Origin: ZC4RG20 sp036381515
GTDB taxonomy: Bacteria; Pseudomonadota; Gammaproteobacteria; Steroidobacterales; Rariloculaceae
Direction: 5' to 3'
Assembly: GCA_036381515.1 (NCBI GenBank)
Contig: DASVCR010000082.1
Span: 6,861-70,860, forward strand
DNA length: 64,000 bases
Below are positions 35,279 to 42,914 of this stretch, in pieces. The translations under genes and the position numbers were made by a program. Below the pieces are notes generated by a model. That model was not told where the DNA came from. It searched no databases and worked only from the letters and a program-made list of their open reading frames with translations. Numbering within the stretch: the first letter of the stretch is position 1; each line of letters opens with the position of its first letter.

Positions 35279-36255
35279 CGGGCGTCGCGGGCGCACGGAG
35301 AGTCGTCCTGGCGATCGGCGCGAGCGTGCTGCTGGGGGGCTGCGTCACGCGGGCGCCTCTGACCGACGCGTACGACGGTCCCGAGGCGCTTCCGGAGCCT
35401 CTGGCCGCGCCGTACGAGGTCGAGCTCGAGCCGGTGCCCGTCCAGGTGACCGACGTCGTGCGCGAGCGGCGCGACTTCGTCGTCAGGGAGATCCTGCTGC
35501 CCGGCAGCGACGGTGCGGACGGCACGCCGCCGGTCGACGAGCTCAGGTTCGAGTACTACGACGTGGACGGCGACGACGTGACGCCCGCGATCGTCGTGCT
35601 GCCGATCGCGAACGGCAACATGCTCGTGTCGCGGTATTTCGCCCGCTACTTCGCATCGCGCGGCTGGGCTTCGCTCGTGATCGATCACGCGCGCGATCCG
35701 ATGGACGATGTGCTCGAGGATCCCGAGAGCCTGATCCGGCGGAACATCATCGACTACCGGCGCGTCCTCGACTGGGTCGACCGGCAGCCGGAGATCGACA
35801 GCATCGGCGTCTTCGGGCTGAGCTTCGGCGGCATGGCGGCCGTGATGCTCGCCGCGCTCGACGACCGCGTCGACGCGATCGTCGCCGCGATGGCGGGCGG
35901 CGATCTGCCGTATTTGCTCGTGAATACGAGCTATCGGGCCGTCGCGCGTCAGGTCCACCGCTCGCTGCGCGAGACGGGCCTGAGCCGCGAGCGGCTGAAG
36001 GAGCGGCTCGACGAGCTGATCAGGTCGGATCCGCTCGTGTTCGCGCCGTACGTCGACGCCGAGGACGTGCTGCTCGTGATGACGCGCACGGACATGATCG
36101 TGCCGTTCGAGACGCAGCAGCGCCTTCGCGACGAGCTCGGCGAGCCGGAGACGCTGTTTTTGCCGACGGGCCACCGCACGTCGGTGTTCTACTTCCCGCT
36201 GCTGCGGAGCAGCGCGTACGACTTCTTCGAGCGGCAGTTCAGCGCATCGCGCTGA
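35275..36255 (+). CDS. Alpha/beta-hydrolase lipoprotein
   Basis: 326 residues. Lipobox VLLGGC after a short signal sequence. Hydrolase core: oxyanion-side VVLPIANGN, nucleophile elbow GLSFGGM (GxSxG), probable acid in TRTDMIVPF and His in PTGHRTSVFYFP. Dienelactone-hydrolase/peptidase S9-like order. Substrate unknown; a membrane-anchored esterase fits. Coupled to the preceding lipoprotein gene by a 4-nt overlap and followed by the repeat-rich gap 36256-36668. Confidence 0.8.
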   Translation: MTGVAGARRVVLAIGASVLLGGCVTRAPLTDAYDGPEALPEPLAAPYEVELEPVPVQVTDVVRERRDFVVREILLPGSDGADGTPPVDELRFEYYDVDGDDVTPAIVVLPIANGNMLVSRYFARYFASRGWASLVIDHARDPMDDVLEDPESLIRRNIIDYRRVLDWVDRQPEIDSIGVFGLSFGGMAAVMLAALDDRVDAIVAAMAGGDLPYLLVNTSYRAVARQVHRSLRETGLSRERLKERLDELIRSDPLVFAPYVDAEDVLLVMTRTDMIVPFETQQRLRDELGEPETLFLPTGHRTSVFYFPLLRSSAYDFFERQFSASR

Positions 36256-36340
36256 CGTGTGTTTCTCGTGACGCGTTCGGGCAGGGCTGCCCGCTCGGAA
36301 TGCGTTGCGTGCGTCGGATCGCTTCGACTGGTCGGATCGG

Positions 36341-36420
36341 CTTCCGATTACGTTAACTGCGTCGGATGGCGTCGGACCGGGTTCGGATTACGTCAACTGC
36401 TTTGGATGGCGTCGGACCGG
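36341..36420 (+). repeat. Tandem pair of 40-bp repeats
   Basis: Two directly adjacent 40-nt units, 35 of 40 positions identical; the shared second half is GGATGGCGTCGGACCGG. A more degenerate partial third copy may lie just upstream (36311-36340). Not coding in any consistent frame. Confidence 0.75.
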
Positions 36421-36427
36421 TCGTCCG

Positions 36428-36550
36428 TCCCGGATGCGCGCTCACACGCGCGCTCGCGGGACACGCGGGAAGATCGTCCATGACGCTCGGGCGCGGCCGT
36501 CCGTGGCCGCGCACGGTCGCGCGAGCGCGCGTGTGAGCACACATCCGGGA
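36428..36550. repeat. 31-bp inverted repeat with internal hairpin
   Basis: Arms 36428-36458 and 36520-36550 are inverted copies with 29 of 31 bases matching (outer end TCCCGGATG, inner end CGCGCTCGCG). The 61-nt interior contains a perfect hairpin GCGCGGCC-GTCCGT-GGCCGCGC (about 36492-36513). Could be a large bidirectional terminator or a miniature inverted-repeat element; no target-site duplication is obvious. Confidence 0.7.
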
Positions 36551-36668
36551 CTGCGTCACCGCGCTCATAAGGGGCCGCGTTTGCAGGCGTCTCCGGGTTG
36601 TCGCATCGCCGGAGCGGCTGCGGCTCACTGGCCCGCGGCGCATCGGGTGCCCGCCGCAAGGGCGTTTC

Positions 36669-37778
36669 TTACCCAGTGAGCCGGTCGCGGACGTGCTCCG
36701 CGATCGCGAGACACGAGGTCAGGCCCGGGGATTCGATGCCGAAGAGATGTGCGATGCGGCCGCCGCCCGGCGCCGCGCCGAACACGATCATGAAATCGGC
36801 GGCCGGGGCTCCGGGCCCTGTGAGCTTCGGCCGGATGCCGACATAACCTGGGCTCAGCGTCCCGTCCCGGAGGCCGGGCCAGTAGCGGCGGATCGCCGAA
36901 TAGAAGCGCTCGACCCGGCTCGCGTCGAGCGAGTAGTCGATCGCGTCGGTCCACTCGACGTCGGGCCCGAAGCGGGTGCGGCCCGCGAGATCGATCGTCG
37001 CGTGCACGCCGAGGCCGCCTGGCTCGGGGAGCGGGTAGACGAGGTGCCGGAACGGGCTCGTGCCGCCGTAGACGAAGTAGTTGCCCTTCGCGTAGCGCAG
37101 GGTGGGGATCGCTGCCGTTGCGAGCTCGGGGAGCGCGCGTGCGACGCGGTCCGCGTGGAGGCCCGCGGCGTTCACGACCGCGCGGGCACGGAGCTCGACG
37201 ATGCCGTCGTCGGTCTCGACGCGGAGCTCGAGACCGTTTCCGGCGGACGTCCCGTCGCGGAGCCTCGACCGCAGAGCGACCTGGCCGCCTGCCTGCTCGA
37301 GGTCGCCCTGGAGCGCAAGCATCAGTGCGTGGCTGTCGATGATGCCGGTCGACGGCGACAGCAGCGCCGCGACGCCGCTGACCTCGGGCTCGAGCGCATG
37401 GAGCCCGTCGCGGTCGAGCCACTCGAGGTCGCCGACGCCGTTCGCCCGCCCGGCCAGCCGCAGCCGCTCGAGGTCCGCCCGCTGCTCGTCCGAGACGGCG
37501 ACGATCACTTTGCCGATGCGTCGATGCGGGATGCCTTTCTCGGCGCAGTAGCGGTACAGCGCGTCCCGGCCGCGCACGCAGAGCTCGGCTTTGAGGCTCC
37601 CGCGCGGATAGTAGATGCCGGCGTGAATCACCTCGGAGTTACGCGACGAGGTTTCCTCGCCGATCGCGGCGTTTTTCTCGACGATCAGGACCTCTTGCCC
37701 GGCGAGCGCGAGCGCTCGCGCGACCGCGAGGCCGACGACTCCCGCACCGACGACGACGACATCGAATTCCGGCTCCAT
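36669..37778 (-). CDS. FAD-dependent oxidoreductase, L-2-hydroxyglutarate oxidase-like (LhgO/DAO family)
   Basis: 369 residues. N-terminal FAD-binding VVVVGAGVVGLAVARALALAG, then the SSRNSEVIHAGIYYP block characteristic of LhgO/L2HGDH proteins, and the C-terminal GYVGIRPKL ... FGIESPGLTSCLAIAEHV. LhgO oxidises L-2-hydroxyglutarate to 2-oxoglutarate and passes electrons to quinone. It would feed the 2-oxoglutarate dehydrogenase encoded at the start of the window. No lactate or glycerol-3-phosphate signature seen, but related dehydrogenases cannot be excluded. Divergent from the nitroreductase gene. Confidence 0.82.
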   Translation of the reverse strand: MEPEFDVVVVGAGVVGLAVARALALAGQEVLIVEKNAAIGEETSSRNSEVIHAGIYYPRGSLKAELCVRGRDALYRYCAEKGIPHRRIGKVIVAVSDEQRADLERLRLAGRANGVGDLEWLDRDGLHALEPEVSGVAALLSPSTGIIDSHALMLALQGDLEQAGGQVALRSRLRDGTSAGNGLELRVETDDGIVELRARAVVNAAGLHADRVARALPELATAAIPTLRYAKGNYFVYGGTSPFRHLVYPLPEPGGLGVHATIDLAGRTRFGPDVEWTDAIDYSLDASRVERFYSAIRRYWPGLRDGTLSPGYVGIRPKLTGPGAPAADFMIVFGAAPGGGRIAHLFGIESPGLTSCLAIAEHVRDRLTG

Positions 37779-37861
37779 GGTCCTCCCGTTCGACGGTTCG
37801 AGCGGCCCGACTGATAGAATGGGCGGTCCGCTGCCCGCCGAAGTCTAGCGGAGGTCTCCTG

Positions 37862-38446
37862 ATGCCCGACAGTGTTCCGCAGCCCTCGAACGACGAGCTC
37901 GCCCGCTTCGCGGACGCGATCCGGTCGCGCCGCTCGATCGACTTGTTCGAGCCGGACCCGCCGGGCACCGAGCGGCTGCTCGAGGCGATCGAGCTCGCGC
38001 GCTGGGCGCCGAATCACCGGCTGACGCAGCCGTGGCGCTTCTACGTGCTCGGGCGGCAGACGGCGGACGCGATCGTCGATCTCGCGGTCGAGGTCGAGAG
38101 GGCTGCGAAGGGCGAGCAGGCCGCGGAAGCGCGGCGCAGGCGCTGGAGCGCGATCCCCGCGTTTTTCGTCGTGACGTGCGCGCGGAGCGACGACGAGCTT
38201 CAGCAGCGGGAAGACTACGCCGCCTGCTGCTGCGCCGTGCAGAACCTGATGCTGTACATGTGGCAATGCGGGCTCGGCGTCAAATGGACGACCGGGGCCG
38301 TGACGCGCGAGCCGCGCTTCTTCGAGATCGTCGGCATCGATCCCCGGGCGGAAATACTCGTCGGCCTCTTCTGGTACGGAATACCGCGGGCCGTTCCGAG
38401 TCAAAAGAGGCGCGATGTCGGCGAAATCGTCGTTCTACGACCTTGA
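37862..38446 (+). CDS. Nitroreductase family protein (YdjA-like)
   Basis: 194 residues. FMN-binding start AIRSRRSI, then LARWAPNHRLTQPWRF and the C-terminal LVGLFWYGIP. This is the short, YdjA-type nitroreductase; physiological substrate unknown. GGAGGTCTCCTG precedes ATG 37862 and TAGAAT (37815) may be its -10. The TetR gene that follows begins inside its last codons, suggesting joint expression. Confidence 0.85.
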   Translation: MPDSVPQPSNDELARFADAIRSRRSIDLFEPDPPGTERLLEAIELARWAPNHRLTQPWRFYVLGRQTADAIVDLAVEVERAAKGEQAAEARRRRWSAIPAFFVVTCARSDDELQQREDYAACCCAVQNLMLYMWQCGLGVKWTTGAVTREPRFFEIVGIDPRAEILVGLFWYGIPRAVPSQKRRDVGEIVVLRP

Positions 38447-39119
38447 TTCATTCACCAGGATGGGCCAAGCCATGGATAATTCGGCGAGCAATGTGGTCCT
38501 GCCCCAGTCGTCCCGAGGACGAGAAAGGCTGGCGCGGATACTCGAGGCAGCCACCGAGCTGTTCCTGAAGGACGGCTATGGCGCAACGTCGATCGACTCG
38601 ATTCTCGAGCGGTCGGGCGGGTCGAAGGCGACGTTGTACAGCTATTTCCCGACGAAAGACGATCTGTTCAGGGCGGTCATCGACGAGGTGCTCGCGTCCG
38701 CACAGGATCCGCGCCTCGAGACGACGGCCGACCCCCGCACGACGCTGATCGACTTCTCGGTGCAGCGCCTCGAGGTGCTGTTCTCGTCGAAGCATCACGC
38801 GCTGCTCAGGCTGATCATCGCCGAGCGCGAGCGGTTCCCCGATCTCGCGAAGATGTACTACGAGCGCGCGCCGCTGCGCAGCCGGGCGATGCTCGCGGCG
38901 TATTTCGCCGAGCTCGAGCGCCGCGGGGTGCTCGATGCGGGCAGCGCCGAGGAGGCCGCCGAGTTCCTGCTCGGCATGATGGTGCACTGGTGGGTCATGG
39001 AGGCGCTGCTGCTCGGGAACAGCCCGGACCGCGAGGCGATCCGAGATCGAGCCACGCGCGTCGTCGATCGCTTCCTGACGGCGTTCGGGCGGCGCTCCGA
39101 GGACGGCACGGCCGCGTGA
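38415..39119 (+). CDS. TetR/AcrR family transcriptional regulator
   Basis: Up to 234 residues. ATG 38415 (AAGAGG 4 nt upstream) overlaps the nitroreductase gene by 32 nt; ATGs at 38460 and 38472 are alternatives that would remove an unusual ~15-residue extension. DNA-binding domain about 35-80: RILEAATELFLKDGYGATSID with the recognition helix SKATLYSYFPTKDDLF. C-terminal ligand domain resembles AefR-type regulators. Likely controls the nitroreductase gene or the divergent oxidase gene; no operator was identified. Confidence 0.85.
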   Translation: MSAKSSFYDLDSFTRMGQAMDNSASNVVLPQSSRGRERLARILEAATELFLKDGYGATSIDSILERSGGSKATLYSYFPTKDDLFRAVIDEVLASAQDPRLETTADPRTTLIDFSVQRLEVLFSSKHHALLRLIIAERERFPDLAKMYYERAPLRSRAMLAAYFAELERRGVLDAGSAEEAAEFLLGMMVHWWVMEALLLGNSPDREAIRDRATRVVDRFLTAFGRRSEDGTAA

Positions 39120-39194
39120 CCACGGTCGGGTCGGGCGGCGTGACCCAGGTTGCGGCCCGGCCGCCTCACGACGGTGCGGCCCCGTGACGTCGTC

Positions 39195-40730
39195 CTATAG
39201 CGGCTCGCTCGGCGCCGCGCCGAGCCCCGGCCGGCGCTCGGCGTAGAGCTTTTCGAGCTCGCGCCTGCGCCCGGGTCCGCCTGCGCCGACGCCGGATCTC
39301 GCCATCTGCCGGCGCAGGTAGCGAAAGCCCATCCACGTGCCGGTCGCGCTGACGCCCGTGACGCCCGCGAGCAGCAGGATCATCAGCACGTCCCACAGCG
39401 GCCGCGCGCGCATCGTGGCCGTGAAATCGAAGCGGTGGAGCCCTTCGAAGAGCCAGCGGTAACCGCGCTGCGCGCCATCCACCTTCAGCAGCAGCCGGCC
39501 GCTCGCCGGGTCGATGTAATAGCGCGTCGCGGCGTCGTCCGCGAGGATCACGCGATACACGGGGAGAGGCCGCTCCGAGTGGTGGCTGAAGTAGTACGCG
39601 TCCTCGGTCGACACGAGCGCGGCGCTCGCAATCGCGGTCCCGGGGACGAGCGAGCGTGCGGCACGCTCGAGCTCCGCGGCGTCGAGCGGAGCGGGGGCCA
39701 AGGTCTCCGCGTCGAGCCGCGTCGTGCGTCCTTCCGCGTCGTACGCGAGGACGCCGATCCGCCCGGCGAACGGCGCGAGCTCGAGCCGCACCGTGCCGGG
39801 CGGGGGCTCCCGCCGCGCGAGGGCCGCGCTCAAGCGCCGCAGGTCGTCGACGTCGAGGACGGCGCCGCGCAGGTTCTCGCGCTCGGCCCGGGCGCCCGTC
39901 GGCTCGAGCAGGCCCCACGGGTTCACCGACAGCAGTCCGCTGCCGAGCCACGTCAGCGTCAGCACCCCGAACGCGAGCCCGAGCCAGTGGTGCCAAAGCG
40001 CAAGGCCGCGGTACGGCGACCAGCGGCCGCTGCGCCTCCGCTTCAGCCGCGCGATGCCGATGTAGACGCCGATCGCCGTCAGGAAGAGGCCGACGAGCGA
40101 CGTCGCGATGACGACGTCGACCCACAGGGGGCCGTTCTGCCGGAGCAGCGTCGGGTACAGCCAGTGGGGCACCGAGCCGAGCCAGTTCCAGAAGCGCTCG
40201 GCGCGCGTGCTCGCCTGGACGAGCTCGCCGGTCGTGCTGGAGAAGTACCACAGCGTGCCGGCCGGGTCGCCGAGCGCGAAGAGGTGCAGCGGGCGATGCC
40301 GGTCGAACGCCGCCGTGACCGTCCACTGATCGCGTTCGACGGTACCGAGATAGCGGGGCTCGGCATCGGGCAGCGATGCGGCGAGCGCGGCCGCGGCCGA
40401 CTCGATCGCCGCGTGATCCGGCGCATCGATGAAGCGGCCGTCGGCGAGCCCGAGCGTCCAGACGCGGCCGAGATCGTCCGTCACGCGCATGACCGGCTCG
40501 TCGCCGAGCATCTCGACGTGCGCGCCGTCGACGCCGATGCCGCCGAACAGGGGGTCGAACGCGCAGCACCGCTCGAGATCGAGCGGCGGCAGCAGGCGGG
40601 CCCGTTCGGCCGTCGTGACCTCCGGATACCCGACGTACATCATCACGACGCCGGAGAGGCACCACAGGACGACGAGCCAGCCGATCGCGATCCCGAGGTA
40701 TCGATGCAGCAGGATCAGCCAACGCATCAT
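39195..40730 (-). CDS. PepSY-associated membrane protein
   Basis: 511 residues, PiuB/PepSY_TM type. First helix WLILLHRYLGIAIGWLVVLWCLSGVVMM carries the HRYLG motif; further helices at about 180-215, 245-270 and 455-475, with two large periplasmic PepSY-like domains between them. Members are associated with iron uptake or membrane ferric reduction, with histidines able to bind heme (ALWHHWLGL, LHRFDFT). No TonB receptor is adjacent. The downstream gene in the same orientation order (41252 to 40821) is 90 nt away and may share a transcript. Confidence 0.8.
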   Translation of the reverse strand: MMRWLILLHRYLGIAIGWLVVLWCLSGVVMMYVGYPEVTTAERARLLPPLDLERCCAFDPLFGGIGVDGAHVEMLGDEPVMRVTDDLGRVWTLGLADGRFIDAPDHAAIESAAAALAASLPDAEPRYLGTVERDQWTVTAAFDRHRPLHLFALGDPAGTLWYFSSTTGELVQASTRAERFWNWLGSVPHWLYPTLLRQNGPLWVDVVIATSLVGLFLTAIGVYIGIARLKRRRSGRWSPYRGLALWHHWLGLAFGVLTLTWLGSGLLSVNPWGLLEPTGARAERENLRGAVLDVDDLRRLSAALARREPPPGTVRLELAPFAGRIGVLAYDAEGRTTRLDAETLAPAPLDAAELERAARSLVPGTAIASAALVSTEDAYYFSHHSERPLPVYRVILADDAATRYYIDPASGRLLLKVDGAQRGYRWLFEGLHRFDFTATMRARPLWDVLMILLLAGVTGVSATGTWMGFRYLRRQMARSGVGAGGPGRRRELEKLYAERRPGLGAAPSEPL

Positions 40731-40820
40731 CGCGAAGCTCCGGAACGGTCCGCCGCGCCGCGCCGGGGCGCCGCCTTCGCTCGGCCTCCGCGCGCCGCCG
40801 CTGACGGCCCGAAGGACGGG

Positions 40821-41252
40821 CTAGGGAAGCTGGATGCCTCCGCCGCGCGGCCCGCCCGGCCCGCCGAACCCGCCCGGGCCTCCGAACCCGCCGGGGCCGC
40901 CGGGACCCATGCCGCTGCCCGGCACGATCAATGACGACGCGGCCTCGCGGCGCAGCTCCTCGAGCCGCTTCACGGTATTCGTGAGCGCTTCCTGGGCCTC
41001 GGCGCCGAATTTCTGCACGGCTTCCTCGAGGCTCGACGCGTCGATCTCGAAGCTGATCGGCAGGGCGCCGGCCGGCGTCAACACCTGAGTCTGACCGACG
41101 TACAGCACGGGACGCGTCTCGTCCCGGACTCCCGCCGCCGTGACCGGCGTGAGCCTCAGCAGGGTGCCGATACGCCGATCGGTGAACGTCTCCTCTTGAT
41201 ACAGATTGGCGCCGTCCATTGCGATGTCGGCGTCCGCGGGCTGCTGTGCCAT
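40821..41252 (-). CDS. Small soluble protein with Gly/Pro-rich tail, unknown function
   Basis: 143 residues, not recognised. No signal peptide. Residues about 15-85 look like a beta-rich domain (TFTDRRIGTLLRLTPV, VLYVGQTQVLTPAGALPISFEI), 85-112 is helical (EEAVQKFGAEAQEALTNTVKRLEELRRE), and the end is a low-complexity GGPGGFGGPGG run. Lies 90 nt upstream of the PepSY gene on the same strand and 90 nt after the thiolase gene. Codon use is normal. Confidence 0.6.
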   Translation of the reverse strand: MAQQPADADIAMDGANLYQEETFTDRRIGTLLRLTPVTAAGVRDETRPVLYVGQTQVLTPAGALPISFEIDASSLEEAVQKFGAEAQEALTNTVKRLEELRREAASSLIVPGSGMGPGGPGGFGGPGGFGGPGGPRGGGIQLP

Positions 41253-41342
41253 CTGTCTCGTCCCTTTGCGTTGCGCTATCGGGTTCTAGGCTAACATTTT
41301 CCCGGCGAAGGCCGGGGCACCGGGCGCTTCCTGCGTTGCCGC

Positions 41343-42509
41343 TCAGCCGACGCGGCGGAGCGCGTGCGTCACGACGGTCGCGCCGGTCCCGCCGATGTTC
41401 TGCACGAGGCCGAGCTCCGCGCCCCGCACCTGGTTGTCGCCGGCCGCGCCGGTGAGCTGCAGATACGCCTCGACGATCTGATAGACGCCCGTCGCACCGA
41501 CCGGGTGCCCGCGTGCCTTGAGCCCGCCCATCGTCGACAGCGGCAGGTCGCCGTCGATGCCGATCCTGCCTTCCGTGCCGAGCCGCGTGCCGGTGCCCCG
41601 GTCCGCGAAGCCGGCCGCCTCGAGGCTCAGCACGGCCATGATCGTGAACGCGTCGTGCAGCTCGAAGAAGCTCACGTCGCGATGCCGCGCGCCGGCCTGC
41701 TCGAGCGTCTTGCGCGTGGACACCTCGACGGCATCGAGCCACAGCACGTCTGCGCGCCGCTCGAGCGCGAGCGGCGCGGTGGCCGCGGCCGACCCGGCGA
41801 CGGTCACGCGCGTGCGTCCCCCGAGCCCCTTCGCCGCGTCCGCCGAAGCGAGCACGAAGGCGGCAGCGCCGTTGCAGATCGGCGATGCGTCGAACACGCG
41901 GATCGGATCGATCACGACGCGTGACGCGAGGTACCCGTCGACGTCGACGGGCTTGTGGAACAGCGCATTCGGATTGCCGAGCGCGTTGCGATGGGCGTTG
42001 ATCGAGAACGGCGCGAAGTCGCGTGCCGACGCGCCGTAGCGGTTCATGTACTCGCGCATCAGCTTCGCGTTCAGCGACATGAACGACTCGCCGCGGGCAC
42101 CCTCGAGCTCCCAGTCTGCGGCCGTCGCGAGTGCGCGCGTCGCGGTGTCCCGGTCGACGTGCGTCATCCGCTCGAGGCCGCAGACGACGACCACGTCGTG
42201 CATCCCGCCCGCGATCGTCAGGTAGGCCATCCGCGCGGCGGCCGCGCCCGACGCGCACGCGGCCTCGACCGTGACGGCGTCGATCCCCGCGAGCTCCGCG
42301 TAGTCGGCGATCAGCCCGCCGAGCTGCTGCTGCCCGGCGAGGAGCCCGGACGTCATGTTGCCGACGTACAGCGCGTCGACCTGGTCCTTCTCGACGCCGG
42401 CGTCCGCGAGCGCTTCACGGACGACGGACGCGGCGAGGTACCGTCCACGGACTGCCGCCTCGCGGGTGATCGGCGCCTGACTGACGCCGATGATGTACAC
42501 GTCTCTCAC
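41343..42509 (-). CDS. Thiolase family protein (SCP-x/acetyl-CoA acetyltransferase-like)
   Basis: 388 residues. Nucleophilic Cys in VEAACASGAAA (about 90), ELHDAFTI with the catalytic His, and GGLKARGHPVGATG near the C-terminus; the final Cys of biosynthetic thiolases is replaced by a Gly-rich IGGTGAT segment, as in SCP-x-type thiolases. Probably acts in degradation or synthesis of branched, sterol-like or unusual acyl-CoAs. Usually accompanied by a small Zn-ribbon OB-fold partner, which I do not see next to it. Confidence 0.87.
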   Translation of the reverse strand: MRDVYIIGVSQAPITREAAVRGRYLAASVVREALADAGVEKDQVDALYVGNMTSGLLAGQQQLGGLIADYAELAGIDAVTVEAACASGAAAARMAYLTIAGGMHDVVVVCGLERMTHVDRDTATRALATAADWELEGARGESFMSLNAKLMREYMNRYGASARDFAPFSINAHRNALGNPNALFHKPVDVDGYLASRVVIDPIRVFDASPICNGAAAFVLASADAAKGLGGRTRVTVAGSAAATAPLALERRADVLWLDAVEVSTRKTLEQAGARHRDVSFFELHDAFTIMAVLSLEAAGFADRGTGTRLGTEGRIGIDGDLPLSTMGGLKARGHPVGATGVYQIVEAYLQLTGAAGDNQVRGAELGLVQNIGGTGATVVTHALRRVG

Positions 42510-42597
42510 GCGGCCTCCAGTGCAGAGAGACGCGATGCGGGGAACTCGGTCATCGGGAGCGGTTTTCGAGCGTGGCGGGACATCCTTTCCCCTAACG

Positions 42598-42624
42598 AGA
42601 GACGCGAGCCTCGCTCGCGTCTCT
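42598..42624. repeat. Perfect 12-bp hairpin between divergent genes
   Basis: AGAGACGCGAGC / GCTCGCGTCTCT with a 3-nt loop, followed by TT on the plus strand. It sits about 90 nt upstream of the thiolase start, so it may be part of that gene's leader or a terminator for stray plus-strand transcription. Confidence 0.5.
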
Positions 42625-42770
42625 TTCCCAAGGCATCCGAACCCGGACGCACTTCAAGACGTCGGGACTTCGCTCGCGTCGATCTCGATGCGGGACTCGA
42701 CGTCGCGATGCATGCGCTGCTTCCTCTTGTCGTGGGTTGGCGGAGGCCGCTGCGCGGCCGGATTCGAGGA

Positions 42771-42792
42771 AGCATATATTAACCAATATGCT
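42771..42792. promoter_or_regulatory. AT-rich inverted repeat upstream of the symporter gene
   Basis: AGCATAT-N8-ATATGCT with an overlapping inner ATATT-AACC-AATAT. The only AT-rich block in this GC-rich gap; a likely promoter or operator region for the symporter gene, about 120 nt before its ATG. Confidence 0.4.
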
Positions 42793-42914
42793 CGCCGGGT
42801 CCGATGGCCCGGGCGCGGCCGGCGAAGGACGGCGGCGGGCCTCTTGCTCGGGACGCCGAGCGGTGTGGCGGCCGAGAAGCCGCGCCGCGGCGAGCGACGG
42901 AGGAGCCGGCGGCG

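Larger units (their letters stand above)
36256..36668. other. Repeat-rich convergent intergenic region
   Basis: 413 nt between convergent genes with no gene-like ORF. Holds two 40-bp tandem units (36341-36420), a 31-bp inverted repeat (36428-36550 overall) and an inner 8-bp hairpin. The rest, 36551-36668, shows no structure I can name. Confidence 0.6.
42510..42914. other. Divergent gap between the thiolase and symporter genes
   Basis: 405 nt. Contains a perfect 12-bp hairpin (42598-42624), an AT-rich inverted repeat (42771-42792) and the ribosome site GAGGAG before the symporter ATG. An in-frame extension of the symporter to 42804 is hydrophilic and unlike the family, so it is treated as non-coding. 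Confidence 0.55.

Noticed and set aside
36353..36659. Short frames across the 36.4-kb inverted repeat
   Set aside because: Translation follows the repeats only; no ribosome site or family resemblance.
42598..42624. Terminator of a plus-strand gene
   Set aside because: Both flanking genes start, not end, toward this gap; the hairpin is kept only as an unassigned structure.
39166..42654. Very long minus-strand frame (about 1030 codons) across the PepSY-thiolase region, and the plus-strand frames opposite
   Set aside because: Arg/Gly/Ala-rich translations typical of wrong frames; real genes with family motifs occupy the same DNA.
42804..42914. N-terminal extension of the SDF symporter from a GTG at 42804
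   Set aside because: Hydrophilic, Arg/Gly-rich and absent from the family; ATG 42915 has a good ribosome site and starts directly before the first helix.
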